Assembly (NCBI RefSeq): GCF_000526675.1
Contig: NZ_JAGN01000001.1
Location: 1-64,000 of the forward strand
Source of the DNA: Atopobacter phocae ATCC BAA-285
GTDB taxonomy: Bacteria > Bacillota > Bacilli > Lactobacillales > Aerococcaceae
Reading direction: 5' to 3'
DNA: 64,000 nucleotides
Under the pieces are notes generated by a model. That model made no database searches and was not told the DNA's origin. It saw only the letters and a program-made list of their open reading frames with translations. The first letter of the stretch is position 1, and each line of letters starts with the position of its first letter. Positions 50,399 through 60,362 of the stretch are shown piece after piece. The position numbers were made by a program, and so were the translations under genes.

Positions 50399-51100
50399 AT
50401 GAATCAATTGAAGCATGTAGTAATTATTGGAGCAGGAAGTGGATTGGGAGCGTCTTTAGCATATAAGTATAATGAATTAGGCTATTTTGTAACATTGATA
50501 GGTCGTACAAAAGAAAAACTAGAGAAAGTAGCGAAAAGATTTCCTACATCAAATTATGACATATTTACACTTGATGTTTCACAACCAGATGATGTTGAGG
50601 AAGTATTTAAAAAGATTACTGATCAATCGATGCCTATTGATATTTTAGTGAATAATGCTGGAGTAGGTTACTTTGATCAAGCTGAAAATATATCTGTTAA
50701 TCAAGTTCAACAAATGATTGATATTAATTTAAAAGGTACAATATTTTGTACACAACAAGTTTTAACAGCAATGAAAGAAAGAAATTTGGGATCGATTATT
50801 AATATTGTTTCAACAGCGGGTGTTGAAGGGAAAGTTGAAGAATCCGTTTATTGTGCAAGTAAATTTGGAGTAAGAGGATTCACAGAAAGTATCTGGAAAG
50901 AATTAAAAGATACGAATCTTCACGTTCACGGCATATATATGGGAGGTATGAATACCCATTTTTGGGGTGATGAACTTCAAAATGAAGAGGAAACAGGTTT
51001 GATGCATCCGGACGATGTAGCCGATATTATTCTTGCAAATACTCAGTTGAGAAGAAATATCAATGTACCAGAAGTTATCATTAAAAATCATTCATCTTAA
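50399..51100 (+). CDS. Short-chain dehydrogenase/reductase
   Basis: 233 residues, classical SDR. Cofactor motif GAGSGLGAS near residue 11, NNAGVGY, catalytic Ser in INIVSTAGVE and the YCASK active-site Tyr-Lys. Basic residue after the second strand (GRTKEK) suggests NADP(H). Substrate unknown. Single gene with AAAGGAGTG ribosome-binding site. Confidence 0.92.
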   Translation: MNQLKHVVIIGAGSGLGASLAYKYNELGYFVTLIGRTKEKLEKVAKRFPTSNYDIFTLDVSQPDDVEEVFKKITDQSMPIDILVNNAGVGYFDQAENISVNQVQQMIDINLKGTIFCTQQVLTAMKERNLGSIINIVSTAGVEGKVEESVYCASKFGVRGFTESIWKELKDTNLHVHGIYMGGMNTHFWGDELQNEEETGLMHPDDVADIILANTQLRRNINVPEVIIKNHSS

Positions 51101-51268
51101 AAAATACTTAGACTATTTTCTTAGCGCTTATTTTCATTGATGGATTAATGACAGGTGCAATAAAAAATCAAAATTTAAATTATTAAAATTTAATTAGTAT
51201 TGACTGTTATTTTCCGTTGTTTTATAATCATGTTATAAATACGTCACGTTTTTAGAAAGGAAAAGATT

Positions 51269-51724
51269 ATGAAAAAATTAAATTATGTAGCGTTGAGCGT
51301 CTTATTATTTTTAACCTTAGTCATTTCTGGATGTTCAGGAAAAACAGTAAGTAGTATTATTTTACAACAAACGGATAATGGTCAAATCCCACAAAATAGT
51401 GGAACATTTGTAGTTAAGGATGGTCAATTGACGATAAAAAAACAATACGGTAAATTAATAAAATCGTCAAGTTCGCCTGAAGATATTTCGGATTTTAATG
51501 ATGAAGAAAAAGAACTAGTTAAGCAAGATATGGAAAAGAATGGTTTTGAGTCAGAAAAAGACATGGTAGAAACCCCAATGGAATCAACATTTGAAAAGGT
51601 AAAGGTAACAGAAACAGATAAAGAAATTACAATTACTGCATCTGATAAGACATGGACTTTCAAAAAAGAAAGTGATCGAATAGCAAAAGATGAAAATAAT
51701 GTAAGATATGAAATTTTAAAATAG
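51269..51724 (+). CDS. Hypothetical lipoprotein
   Basis: 151 residues with a signal peptide and lipobox VISGC (Cys near residue 22), so it is anchored outside. The mature part is short, charged, and ends in a beta-rich ITITASDKTWTFKKESDRIA segment. No family recognised. It is monocistronic, with a strong AAAGGAAAAG ribosome-binding site and a terminator downstream. Confidence 0.8.
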   Translation: MKKLNYVALSVLLFLTLVISGCSGKTVSSIILQQTDNGQIPQNSGTFVVKDGQLTIKKQYGKLIKSSSSPEDISDFNDEEKELVKQDMEKNGFESEKDMVETPMESTFEKVKVTETDKEITITASDKTWTFKKESDRIAKDENNVRYEILK

Positions 51725-51735
51725 TCATATCGTTT

Positions 51736-51770
51736 GAGGGAGGGAAGCAAAAGCTTCTCTCTTTTTTTGT
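51736..51770 (+). terminator. Terminator after the lipoprotein gene
   Basis: AGGGAGGGAAGC pairs with GCTTCTCTCTTT using G-U pairs, 4-nt loop, then a T-run. Confidence 0.85.
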
Positions 51771-51787
51771 TATCAAATAATTGTTAT

Positions 51788-51850
51788 TTGAAATTGGAAT
51801 GAACGAACAGTATGAGAAATAAACATACTATAAATATGCATTTATAGTAT
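51788..51850 (+). promoter_or_regulatory. Promoter-like sequence and perfect 11-bp dyad
   Basis: TTGAAA (51788-51793), 17 nt, TATGAG (51811-51816), followed by ATACTATAAAT-ATGC-ATTTATAGTAT (51825-51850). The dyad could be an operator or an RNA hairpin in a leader. Confidence 0.45.
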
Positions 51851-51862
51851 AGGGGATGAAGA

Positions 51863-51961
51863 ATGGGATATTCATTTTTGAATAATTTATATGTTGTACA
51901 TAAAAATAGAATGACAATTATTTATGCGACTAATTCCAAAAGTTTAATAAATTTAAATTAA
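51863..51961 (+). CDS. Possible 32-residue small ORF before comEA
   Basis: ATG preceded by AGGGG at 8 nt. The peptide begins MGYSFLNNLYVVHKN and ends NSKSLINLN. It follows the promoter-like sequence and dyad described above. No family is recognised. It could be a real small protein, a leader for comEA, or chance in AT-rich DNA. Confidence 0.3.
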   Translation: MGYSFLNNLYVVHKNRMTIIYATNSKSLINLN

Positions 51962-52010
51962 TTAAAAATATACCTTAAAATTTAGCGTCTAAGTATTTGA
52001 GGTGATAAAG

Positions 52011-52745
52011 ATGTTAAAAGAACGATTAGTTAATGAAGTAAATAAATTAAAAAATATGATAACCGATTGGTGGAACAATCAATCGGTTAAGTATAAAGTG
52101 ATGATCTTATTAGTCTGTGTCTTTGTTTTATGTGTTTTTAGTGGATGGGGAACGTATCAAATATTTAATCCATCCAGAGATCATTCAGAGGTGATTGTAA
52201 ATGCACCAGAGTCAATTGTATCAAGGGAAGCAGAGAAGGAGTCTGACTTAGAGAATCAATCGCTTATAAATGATGATAAGCGAATAATGGTTGATGTGAA
52301 AGGTGCGATCAAACGGCCTGGAGTGTATGAATTAGAAAGTGGTCAACGTGTTTCTGATGCGATTGTATTAGCGGGCGGATTTTTACCAACTGCTGATCAA
52401 GATCAAATTAATTTAGCGCAAATGTTAGCTGATCAATCAGTTCTATACGTTCCTCATGTGGTGACTGTTCATCTCGAAGAAAATGAAGAAAAAAGTGAAC
52501 GCAATAATTCAATGTATAGTATGAATTCACAAGAAAATTCAAATACAAGTTCTAAAGTTCGATTAAATCAAGCAACGGTAGCAGAATTACAAACCTTACC
52601 TGGTATAGGACCTAAAAGAGCTGAAGAAATTATCAATTATCGAGAAGCGAATGGATTATTTAAATCAATTGATGATTTAAAAAATATTTCTGGAATTGGC
52701 CCCAAAACATTTGAGCGATTAAAGGAAGGCGTTCAACTTGATTAA
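52011..52745 (+). CDS. comEA: Competence protein ComEA
   Basis: 244 residues from ATG 52011 (GAGGTGAT upstream; the GTG at 52002 overlaps it). One transmembrane helix near residues 28-48, a SLBB domain (VDVKGAIKRPGVYELESGQRVSDAI), a Ser/Asn linker, and two helix-hairpin-helix motifs at the C-terminus (TLPGIGPKRAEEII, NISGIGPKTFERL). It is the surface DNA receptor of transformation and feeds DNA to ComEC, encoded next. No comEB lies between. Confidence 0.95.
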   Translation: MLKERLVNEVNKLKNMITDWWNNQSVKYKVMILLVCVFVLCVFSGWGTYQIFNPSRDHSEVIVNAPESIVSREAEKESDLENQSLINDDKRIMVDVKGAIKRPGVYELESGQRVSDAIVLAGGFLPTADQDQINLAQMLADQSVLYVPHVVTVHLEENEEKSERNNSMYSMNSQENSNTSSKVRLNQATVAELQTLPGIGPKRAEEIINYREANGLFKSIDDLKNISGIGPKTFERLKEGVQLD

Positions 52746-55062
52746 AAAATCGAAAGCAATGAAAGGACAATTTTTTATTATTTGGATTGCTCAAATAATT
52801 TTTATTTTGGGCTGTATTCAACCTAATCGATGGATAATTTGGGGGTGCTTACTATTATTATGTTTACGTATTTATAGTTCACGCATCAAATATTTAATGT
52901 TTTATGTCATTATAAGTTTTGGATTAACAGCAAGTACGTATTATTTTAATCAATATTTATTAGCACAAAAGACTAATGATCAATCAATCCAACATTATAT
53001 TGTCACAATTGAACCTTATCAATTAAAGAAAAAGGATTGGGGGTATACTGGAATAGGCTACACTAAGCAAGCTAGTCCTCAGAAAGTTTTAGTCCATTTA
53101 CCAATGGATGAAGCCCTTGAATATGTATTACTTGAAAACGAGCAAATTGAAATTAATGGAGAAGCCAACATCGAAACATTTTTAGGACCAGATAATTTCG
53201 GGGCGTTTCATGCTAAAAATTATTATCTATCTCAACAAATTACAAAGAAAGTTTCTTTTAAAAAAATTGAACGTTTAAAAAAAGGGAAATCAATCTTTTA
53301 TAATCGTTGGCGTAATCAATGGTATGGCTATTTAAACCAAATGCCTTATATACATGCTAGAAATTATTTGCAAGCTTTTTTGTTTAATGAAACAAATAAT
53401 CTGGATACAAACATTAAAAATTCTTTTAAGAAACTCGGATTAATGCCTTTTTTAGCGTTATCTGGGTTTCACATTCAATTAATTGTTAAATATTTAAAAG
53501 GACTATTATATCGCACAAGCATGACGATAGAAACGAACCGAAAAATAATATCAGTAGTTTTGATCAGTTATGGTTTGATAACTGATTGGCCAATTAGTTT
53601 GATTCGAGCGATTGCTTTGTTTTTTTGTAGTGAGTGGGGGAGTAAAAACTATACAAAATTAGATTATTTGAGTTTAATAGGGATAATATTACTAATCGTG
53701 CGACCATTTTATATTTATTCGATTAGTTACCAATTAAGTTTTGGTATGACCTTAGTGATTTTATTAGTTAATGAAAGTTTAAAGAAACTTCAGCTGATTA
53801 ATCAAGTTAAATGGCAGCATCGAATAGCAGCACATATATGCTATTTAATGGCTGCTTTTATTGGTACATCATACTATTTTTTTGAAATTAATCTGGGATT
53901 AATTTTATGGAATGCACTAATGGGTATCTTCTTAGAATGGTTGCTATTGCCTGTTTTACTTACATTTTTAGCATACCCATATTTAACTGTATTTGATAAA
54001 TGGTACGAGATGGTGGATTCGTTCTTAAATCATTTTAATCAATATTTTATTTATTTTTCGAATCACAATAAATTGTCAGTAATTGTGGGCCAGCTTTCTC
54101 CATTCATGGTCATAATAAGTATTTTACTATTAATTTATTTAATTCAAAAAATTAATAGTCCCTTTGTTTGGAATAAAAAATTTATTGGAATATTAGGAAT
54201 TCTTTTTCTTTTAATTTTGTCACCAAAATTTTCTTCAAAACAGAGTGTCATTTTTATTAACGTAGGGCAAGGAGATGCAATGTTAGTTTATACTCCATTT
54301 AAAAAGTTTACAGCTTTGATTGATACCGGTGGGAGAATAACATATGAAAAAGGAAAAATAAAAAAAGACATAGAGCATGTTGAACGTGTTGTATTACCTG
54401 CTTTAAAAAGAGAAGGAGTCTCTCAATTAGACTACTTAATGTTATCGCATCCCGATTTTGATCATATGGGAAATGCTTTAGAGTTATTAAAAAAAATACC
54501 TGTAAAACACGTATTAGTCTCGGAACAAAGTATAAATCATTCGAGTTATCAAGTCATTAATGATTGGCGTCAAAAAAATCATCAGCTCCCAATAGAAGGA
54601 ATTAAGCCAAATTATCAAATTAACAAGAACTCACTTAATCTGAGATTGTTAGGCCCTCTCGCGCCTTATGCAACAGATGATAAGAATGATGATTCTCTTG
54701 TATGGTGGATGTCGACTAAAAGTAATGAATTTATGTTAACGGGTGATGCCAGTGTACATGTCGAAGAAGCAATTATTAAAGCATATGAAACGGTCGATGA
54801 ATTTAAATCAATTAATGTACTGAAAGTTGGACATCATGGTAGTTTGACTTCTACCAGTGAAGAATTTTTGGACTTTTTACAACCAAAACAAGCAATTATA
54901 TCTGCTGGCAGAAATAATCGTTATAAGCATCCTCACCAAGAAGTCGTCGATCGTTTAAATGATAAAGATATTCAAATATATGACACTAGAATTCATGGAG
55001 CCATTCGCTACGATGAATCATTTTTACTTTACTTCAAACCAAAGTGGCAAACTTCTCGATAG
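52738..55062 (+). CDS. comEC: Competence protein ComEC
   Basis: 774 residues, TTG start overlapping comEA by 8 nt. N-terminal membrane segments, an OB-like external domain, the Competence channel domain (LALSGFHIQLIVKYLK near residue 238, SLIRAIALFF), and a C-terminal metallo-beta-lactamase-like domain with NVGQGDAMLVYTP, SHPDFDHMGN and KVGHHGS. It carries single-stranded DNA across the membrane and may degrade the other strand. All visible MBL motifs are intact, so the gene looks functional. Confidence 0.95.
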   Translation: MIKKSKAMKGQFFIIWIAQIIFILGCIQPNRWIIWGCLLLLCLRIYSSRIKYLMFYVIISFGLTASTYYFNQYLLAQKTNDQSIQHYIVTIEPYQLKKKDWGYTGIGYTKQASPQKVLVHLPMDEALEYVLLENEQIEINGEANIETFLGPDNFGAFHAKNYYLSQQITKKVSFKKIERLKKGKSIFYNRWRNQWYGYLNQMPYIHARNYLQAFLFNETNNLDTNIKNSFKKLGLMPFLALSGFHIQLIVKYLKGLLYRTSMTIETNRKIISVVLISYGLITDWPISLIRAIALFFCSEWGSKNYTKLDYLSLIGIILLIVRPFYIYSISYQLSFGMTLVILLVNESLKKLQLINQVKWQHRIAAHICYLMAAFIGTSYYFFEINLGLILWNALMGIFLEWLLLPVLLTFLAYPYLTVFDKWYEMVDSFLNHFNQYFIYFSNHNKLSVIVGQLSPFMVIISILLLIYLIQKINSPFVWNKKFIGILGILFLLILSPKFSSKQSVIFINVGQGDAMLVYTPFKKFTALIDTGGRITYEKGKIKKDIEHVERVVLPALKREGVSQLDYLMLSHPDFDHMGNALELLKKIPVKHVLVSEQSINHSSYQVINDWRQKNHQLPIEGIKPNYQINKNSLNLRLLGPLAPYATDDKNDDSLVWWMSTKSNEFMLTGDASVHVEEAIIKAYETVDEFKSINVLKVGHHGSLTSTSEEFLDFLQPKQAIISAGRNNRYKHPHQEVVDRLNDKDIQIYDTRIHGAIRYDESFLLYFKPKWQTSR

Positions 55063-55133
55063 TTCTCATTAATTTATTGTGGTGACGTTTGACATATATT
55101 TTGTTACAATTCATTTTAGAGGTGAGAGGCAAA

Positions 55134-56168
55134 ATGAATTATCAAACAACATTAAAACAAATTGAATCGAATCAATTAGAATCTATTTACTTCATCTGGG
55201 GAGAAGAACTTTTTTTAATTGAAAAATTATTACAATCTTTTCAAACTCAAACAATGTCGGAAGAAGAAGCGATAATGAATATTATGGTTTATGATTTAGA
55301 ACAAAATACTATTCAGCAGGCAATTCAAGAAGCTGAAACTCTTCCTTTTTTTGGTGATCGAAAAGTAGTTATTGCCAAAAATGCGTATTTCTTAACAGGG
55401 CAAAAAAGTAAATTAAAATTAGAACATCAAACAGATGCGTTGATTAAATATTTAAGTCATCCGGCAATTGAAACAATTTTCATTTTGACAGCACCTTATA
55501 ATAAATTAGATAAACGAAAAAAGATCACTAAACAATTGTTGCAGCAGCCAGGAAGTGTTGACTGTTCGACGCTTTCTGAGCAACAATTTCAACAACTCAT
55601 CGCTAATGAAGGGAAGAAAAGAGGATTATCTTTTAATATTACTCTTATTCAACAAGTTATACGACGAACAGGTCTAAATTTATTAGTCGTAATGAATGAG
55701 TTAGAAAAATTAGAATTAGCTGTTAAAAGTGGTCAAATATTATCTCAGGAACTCATTGAACAATTAGTCCCAAGGTCACAAGAACAGCATGTTTTCGATT
55801 TAATGGAATCGTTACTTAAACGTTCTCTACCAGAAGTATTAGATATTTTAGAACGTTTGATTGAACAAAAAGAACAGCCATTAGCGATATTAGGTCTGCT
55901 TATTACACAGTTCCGTTTAATTCTACAAGTAAAGTATTTTCAAGGGTATGGATTGAATGAACCAGATATGAATCAACGATTAAAAGTTCATCCATATCGA
56001 ATTAAATTAGCAGGCCAACAAGCCCGTTTATATGAGCAATCTTATTTGGAAAATTTACTAATTGCATTGATTGAATTAGAATATCAACTAAAAAGTGGAC
56101 AAGGCAATGCTTTACTCATGTTAGAGCTTTTCTTCATCCAATTTTGTCAAAAAATATCACGTTCATAA
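55134..56168 (+). CDS. holA: DNA polymerase III delta subunit
   Basis: 344 residues from ATG 55134 (GAGGTGAGAGG upstream; an in-frame TTG at 55089 is too early). IYFIWGEELFLIEKLLQSF at the start, the EAETLPFFGDRKVVIAKN segment and the C-terminal helical AILGLLITQFRLILQVKYFQ are typical of HolA. It is a clamp-loader subunit. Adjacent to comEC and upstream of rpsT, as in Bacillus. Confidence 0.95.
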   Translation: MNYQTTLKQIESNQLESIYFIWGEELFLIEKLLQSFQTQTMSEEEAIMNIMVYDLEQNTIQQAIQEAETLPFFGDRKVVIAKNAYFLTGQKSKLKLEHQTDALIKYLSHPAIETIFILTAPYNKLDKRKKITKQLLQQPGSVDCSTLSEQQFQQLIANEGKKRGLSFNITLIQQVIRRTGLNLLVVMNELEKLELAVKSGQILSQELIEQLVPRSQEQHVFDLMESLLKRSLPEVLDILERLIEQKEQPLAILGLLITQFRLILQVKYFQGYGLNEPDMNQRLKVHPYRIKLAGQQARLYEQSYLENLLIALIELEYQLKSGQGNALLMLELFFIQFCQKISRS

Positions 56169-56206
56169 AACATTTATTAAAAAAGAAACTTTATTCAAGG
56201 TGATTT

Positions 56207-57217
56207 ATGGGAAATAATAAAAAAATACGTTCGCATCTTTTTAAAATTAATATATTTGCAATTTTAATGTTTTTGATTATTTTTATCACTTATCCAATTG
56301 TTCTGCCATTTGTTTATATGTTATATTCATTATTTTCATCAAATCCATTAAGTATAGAAGTATTTAGTGAACAATACGGAGATTTCTTCATGCTCATTAT
56401 AATTGGTTGTCAATTTTTAGGAGTCCTTTTATTTCAATATGTTGAAAAAGTGAAATTTGAGCGAATTGAAGTGAAACAAACTTTTGATTTAAAATTATTC
56501 ATTGTTAGTTTTATAGGAATCTTATCGTTAAATTATTTGACTTATATTTTTGTGTCTGGTTTTGAAGGAATTATTAATGAAGTGGGATATACGATGGAAA
56601 CCAATGAGACAGATTTCACTCAGATGAATTGGATCATTCAAATGTTTTCTATTCTTTATACAGTGGTTGGGGCTCCAGTCATTGAGGAAATAATCTATCG
56701 TGGAGTCATTGCACGTCAATCAATTAAGATTTCGCCGGCATTTGGAATTATATTATCCGCATTATTATTTAGTGGGATGCATGCAAATTTAAGTCAAATG
56801 AGTTCTACTTTCTTAATCGGATTAGTTTTAGGTTTAGTGTATTATGTAACGGGAAATTTATTGTTACCAATTTGTCTTCATATGGCTAATAATTTATGGG
56901 TAACATTGATGGATTATTGGCCCATTGATATGTTTCGTTTTAGTTTAGGAGGATTATGGAGTGTATTTGAAGAGTTATTTTTCTATACGCTACTGTTATT
57001 GATTGCTTGCATAGCTATTGATCGAATGATTTTTTACATGAAACGAGATTATCATCTGACTTGGGAAAAATTAATTAAAAGTCAATGGAGTAAAAATAAT
57101 AATAAAGAATATAAATTGCTTCATTATTTTTATATTTATTTTACTTTAATATCTACTTATATCATATTTAGTTTGTACTGGCTTGATATGTTATTCAGTT
57201 TAAACCTACTAGAATAG
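56207..57217 (+). CDS. CPBP family intramembrane glutamic endopeptidase
   Basis: 336 residues with about eight transmembrane helices. The CPBP motifs are present: APVIEEIIYRGVIARQS near residue 160 (EExxxR), SGMHANLSQM and LPICLHMANNLWVT. The family includes prenyl-protein-like proteases and bacteriocin self-immunity proteins (Abi). No bacteriocin genes lie nearby, so I would not assume immunity. Confidence 0.92.
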   Translation: MGNNKKIRSHLFKINIFAILMFLIIFITYPIVLPFVYMLYSLFSSNPLSIEVFSEQYGDFFMLIIIGCQFLGVLLFQYVEKVKFERIEVKQTFDLKLFIVSFIGILSLNYLTYIFVSGFEGIINEVGYTMETNETDFTQMNWIIQMFSILYTVVGAPVIEEIIYRGVIARQSIKISPAFGIILSALLFSGMHANLSQMSSTFLIGLVLGLVYYVTGNLLLPICLHMANNLWVTLMDYWPIDMFRFSLGGLWSVFEELFFYTLLLLIACIAIDRMIFYMKRDYHLTWEKLIKSQWSKNNNKEYKLLHYFYIYFTLISTYIIFSLYWLDMLFSLNLLE

Positions 57218-57224
57218 ACCGAAT

Positions 57225-57256
57225 AAAAAACACCATTCGTTGGAATGGTGTTTTTT
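57225..57256. terminator. Bidirectional terminator between the CPBP gene and rpsT
   Basis: AAAAAACACCATTC/GAATGGTGTTTTTT with a 4-nt loop between convergent genes. Confidence 0.92.
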
Positions 57257-57263
57257 GAATTCA

Positions 57264-57524
57264 TTATTTAGCAACTTTTAATTTTGAAGCTAAACGGCTT
57301 TTATCACGACGAGCTTTGTTCGTATGGATAATTCCTTTTGATGCGGCAATGTCGATATTTTTTTGAGCTTCTTTTAATAATTCAGCTGCATTGCTATCGC
57401 CAGCTTCAATAGCTGCTTCAAATTTCTTAATTGCTGAACGCAATGTTGATTTTTTAGCGCTGTTTGCTAATTTAGCTTTTTCAGAAGTTTTAACACGCTT
57501 GATTGCTGATTCAATATTTGGCAT
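57264..57524 (-). CDS. rpsT: 30S ribosomal protein S20
   Basis: 86 residues. [29 protein letters not shown] and the [18 protein letters not shown]-terminus are the S20 signature; rich in Lys and Ala. It binds 16S rRNA. Own promoter upstream on the minus strand and GAGAGGTG ribosome-binding site. Confidence 0.97.
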   Translation of the reverse strand: MPNIESAIKRVKTSEKAKLANSAKKSTLRSAIKKFEAAIEAGDSNAAELLKEAQKNIDIAASKGIIHTNKARRDKSRLASKLKVAK

Positions 57525-57594
57525 GTGTTACACCTCTCTTTCCATAAAATTATTCTTAATGAATATACATTTCGATTAAAATTCGAACATTAAA

Positions 57595-57623
57595 ATTATA
57601 GCGAATATTATAGCAAATTGCAA
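57595..57623 (-). promoter_or_regulatory. rpsT promoter
   Basis: Minus strand TTGCAA (57618-57623), 17 nt, TATAAT (57595-57600). Near-consensus sigma-A promoter about 70 nt before the start codon. Confidence 0.8.
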
Positions 57624-57743
57624 ATACAATCTAGAAATTACTGAGAAGTTTTTATAGTTAGCGTGTTGTGTTAAGTAAAGTAGTATGAAATCACATGATG
57701 TTTTAGTAAAATAAAAGAGAACATTATTTAAGGAGGTACGTAC

Positions 57744-59732
57744 ATGCCATTTCAATTAGTCAGTCAGTACCAACCACAAGGCGATCAACCTAATGCGATT
57801 AAACAGTTGACGCATAATATAGAAAAAGGAATTCGAGAGCAAACATTATTAGGAGCTACTGGAACTGGAAAAACATTTACTGTAGCTAACGTAATTAAAC
57901 AAGTGGATAAACCAACTTTAGTTTTAGCACATAATAAAACATTAGCAGGTCAATTATATGGAGAATTAAAAGAATTCTTTCCGAACAATGCGGTAGAATA
58001 TTTTGTGTCTTACTATGATTACTATCAACCGGAGGCATATGTACCGAGTTCTGATACATATATTGAGAAAGATGCCTCAGTCAATGATGAAATTGATAAA
58101 TTAAGACATAGTGCAACTAGTGCTTTGTTGGAACGTCGAGATGTTATTGTTGTGTCTTCAGTTTCATGTATATACGGCCTCGTTAATCCTAAAGACTATC
58201 AAGATCACGTATTATCTTTAAGAGAAGGACAAGAAATTGGACGAGATGATGTATTGATGCGATTAATCGATATGCAATTTGAACGAAATGATATTGATTT
58301 TAAACGGGGAACTTTTCGAGTAAGAGGAGATATGATAGAAGTGTTTCAAGCGTCAAGGGATGCTTCGGCTGTTCGTATTGAATTTTTTGGCGATGAAATT
58401 GAACGCATTCGAGAAATTGATGTGTTAACAGGTGAGATTCTTAAAGATGTTGAATTTGTTGCGCTATTTCCAGCTACTCACTTTGTGGCTAATGATGACC
58501 AAATTCAACGAGCTGTAAAATCAATTCAAGCTGAATTAGTTGATCGATTAGCAGAGTTACGAAGTGAAAATAAATTGTTAGAGGCTCAACGTTTAGAACA
58601 ACGAACAAATTATGACATTGAGATGCTATTAGAGATGGGTTATGCAAATGGAATCGAAAATTATTCACGACACATGGATGGACGTAAACCAGGAGAAGCA
58701 CCTTATACATTATTAGATTTCTTTCCAGATGATGCTTTATTTGTTATCGATGAATCACATATTACAATGTCACAAGTACGTGGAATGTATAATGGCGACA
58801 AAGCGCGGAAAGAACAACTTGTCAACTATGGATTTCGGTTACCGAGTGCTTTAGATAATCGCCCACTAACTTTAAAAGAATTTGAAGAACGTGTTCCACA
58901 AATTCTCTATATTTCTGCAACACCAGGGCCTTATGAACTAGAGCGAACAGACGGATATGTTGAACAAATTATTCGACCAACAGGGTTACTCGATCCGATC
59001 GTTGAAGTTCGTCCAATTGAAGGACAAATAGATGATTTAATTAGCGAGATAAATAAACGTGTTGAAAAGAATGAACGTGTATTTATTACTACTTTAACGA
59101 AAAAAATGTCTGAAGATTTAACAGACTATTTAACTGAGGCTGGAATAAAAGTCAAATATTTACATAGTGATATTAAAACACTGGAACGGACAGAAATTAT
59201 TCGTAATTTGCGTTTAGGAGAATTTGACGTATTAGTCGGTATCAACTTGTTACGTGAGGGAATAGATGTGCCAGAGGTGTCACTGGTTGCTATTTTAGAT
59301 GCTGATAAAGAAGGGTTTTTAAGAAGTGAACGATCACTTGTTCAGACGATTGGACGTGCCGCGCGGAATAGTGGTGGTCGTGTGATTATGTATGCTGATC
59401 GAATAACTGATTCAATGCAGCGAGCAATTGATGAGACAAATCGACGTCGCGGAATTCAAATCGCTTATAATGAAGACCATGGAATTACGCCAAAAACAAT
59501 ACAAAAAGAGATAAGAGACTTAATTTCAATTTCAAAAGTTGCAACCGATATTGAAACGGACGAACCAATTTCATTGAAAGAACAATATGATCGCATGAGT
59601 CCATCTCAGCGTCGAGAAGCTTTTGAATTTTTAGAATTAGATATGCGGCAAGCTGCTAAGGCTCTTGACTTCGAGAAAGCTGCAGATTTAAGAGATATTA
59701 TTCTAGAGCTTCGAGCGACTTATCGATTGTAA
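57744..59732 (+). CDS. uvrB: Excinuclease ABC subunit B
   Basis: 662 residues. Walker [12 protein letters not shown] near residue 38, the beta-hairpin [21 protein letters not shown] near residue 92, helicase motifs including DESHITMSQ and QTIGRAARN, and the C-terminal UvrC-binding helix ([18 protein letters not shown]). It verifies damage in nucleotide excision repair. uvrA is not next to it. No SOS box is visible upstream. Confidence 0.97.
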   Translation: MPFQLVSQYQPQGDQPNAIKQLTHNIEKGIREQTLLGATGTGKTFTVANVIKQVDKPTLVLAHNKTLAGQLYGELKEFFPNNAVEYFVSYYDYYQPEAYVPSSDTYIEKDASVNDEIDKLRHSATSALLERRDVIVVSSVSCIYGLVNPKDYQDHVLSLREGQEIGRDDVLMRLIDMQFERNDIDFKRGTFRVRGDMIEVFQASRDASAVRIEFFGDEIERIREIDVLTGEILKDVEFVALFPATHFVANDDQIQRAVKSIQAELVDRLAELRSENKLLEAQRLEQRTNYDIEMLLEMGYANGIENYSRHMDGRKPGEAPYTLLDFFPDDALFVIDESHITMSQVRGMYNGDKARKEQLVNYGFRLPSALDNRPLTLKEFEERVPQILYISATPGPYELERTDGYVEQIIRPTGLLDPIVEVRPIEGQIDDLISEINKRVEKNERVFITTLTKKMSEDLTDYLTEAGIKVKYLHSDIKTLERTEIIRNLRLGEFDVLVGINLLREGIDVPEVSLVAILDADKEGFLRSERSLVQTIGRAARNSGGRVIMYADRITDSMQRAIDETNRRRGIQIAYNEDHGITPKTIQKEIRDLISISKVATDIETDEPISLKEQYDRMSPSQRREAFEFLELDMRQAAKALDFEKAADLRDIILELRATYRL

Positions 59733-59774
59733 GCTTTTTATAGAGGAATGTTTAAAGAAACATGCATTCCTATC

Positions 59775-59803
59775 TTGAAGTTTAAAAATGTCTCCTGTAT
59801 AAT
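59775..59803 (+). promoter_or_regulatory. rpsO promoter
   Basis: TTGAAG (59775-59780), 17 nt, TATAAT (59798-59803). About 100 nt before rpsO. Confidence 0.85.
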
Positions 59804-59808
59804 ATAGG

Positions 59809-59872
59809 AGTATGTTACACATACAAGAACCAATACGTGGCTGTTCGATTCACCAACGACAGACTGTGTATT
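59809..59872 (+). promoter_or_regulatory. Structured rpsO leader, possible S15 autoregulatory RNA
   Basis: Two hairpins: GTATGT/ACATAC (59809-59823), then a nested stem AATAC/GTATT (59832-59836, 59868-59872) enclosing CTGT-CG/CG-ACAG (59841-59847, 59857-59862). Some bacteria fold rpsO leaders to bind S15 and stop translation; this one could do so, but is not an evident match to a known S15 class. Confidence 0.5.
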
Positions 59873-59903
59873 TGGCGATAAAATGAAAGAGAGGTGGCCA
59901 ACT

Positions 59904-60173
59904 ATGGCAATTACACAAGAACGTAAAAATGAAATCATCAAGGAATACGCAATTCATGAAGGAGATACAGGTTCTCCAGAAGTTCAAGTTGCTGTTCTTA
60001 CTGCTGATATCAACGCATTGAACGATCACATTAAAACACACAAGAAAGATTTCCATTCTTACCGTGGTTTAATGAAAAAAATCGGACATCGTCGTAATTT
60101 ATTAGCTTATTTACGTAACAACGATGTGCAACGTTATCGCGAGCTCGTGAAACGTCTTGGATTACGTCGTTAA
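59904..60173 (+). CDS. rpsO: 30S ribosomal protein S15
   Basis: 89 residues from ATG 59904 (GAGAGGTGG at 7 nt). The RNA-binding [13 protein letters not shown] and [22 protein letters not shown] segments are canonical. Followed by a terminator and then pnp, the widespread rpsO-pnp order. Confidence 0.97.
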   Translation: MAITQERKNEIIKEYAIHEGDTGSPEVQVAVLTADINALNDHIKTHKKDFHSYRGLMKKIGHRRNLLAYLRNNDVQRYRELVKRLGLRR

Positions 60174-60184
60174 TCAAGTAGTAA

Positions 60185-60221
60185 AAAGCGAGACCAGTGA
60201 ATGGCCTCGCTTTATTTTTTT
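60185..60221 (+). terminator. rpsO terminator
   Basis: AAAGCGAG/CTCGCTTT (60185-60192, 60206-60213), with further pairing in the loop (CCA/TGG), and a T-run. Confidence 0.9.
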
Positions 60222-60305
60222 AGTATCAATCGAAGAGTCACAAGTTGGCTTACTAAATAAAAGCGAATTTTTAATTATAAATGATTGAATTAGGAGTCGT
60301 GATCG

Positions 60306-60356
60306 ATGAATAAAAATTGGCTTTTGTTTAGTAGCCGAGTGACCGAAAGGGGTTAA
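60306..60356 (+). CDS. 16-residue leader ORF before pnp
   Basis: ATG 60306 follows AGGAG at proper spacing. The peptide is MNKNWLLFSSRVTERG. Its stop is 6 nt before the pnp start codon and the last codons contain the AAAGGGG that serves as the pnp ribosome-binding site. Translating it would place a ribosome directly at pnp, so coupling is likely. No similar leader is known to me. Confidence 0.45.
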   Translation: MNKNWLLFSSRVTERG

Positions 60357-60362
60357 AATAGA

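Noticed and set aside
57525-57743. Possible SOS (LexA) box before uvrB because of CGAAC at 57584
   Set aside because: The second half site is missing, so it does not fit CGAACnnnnGTTCG.
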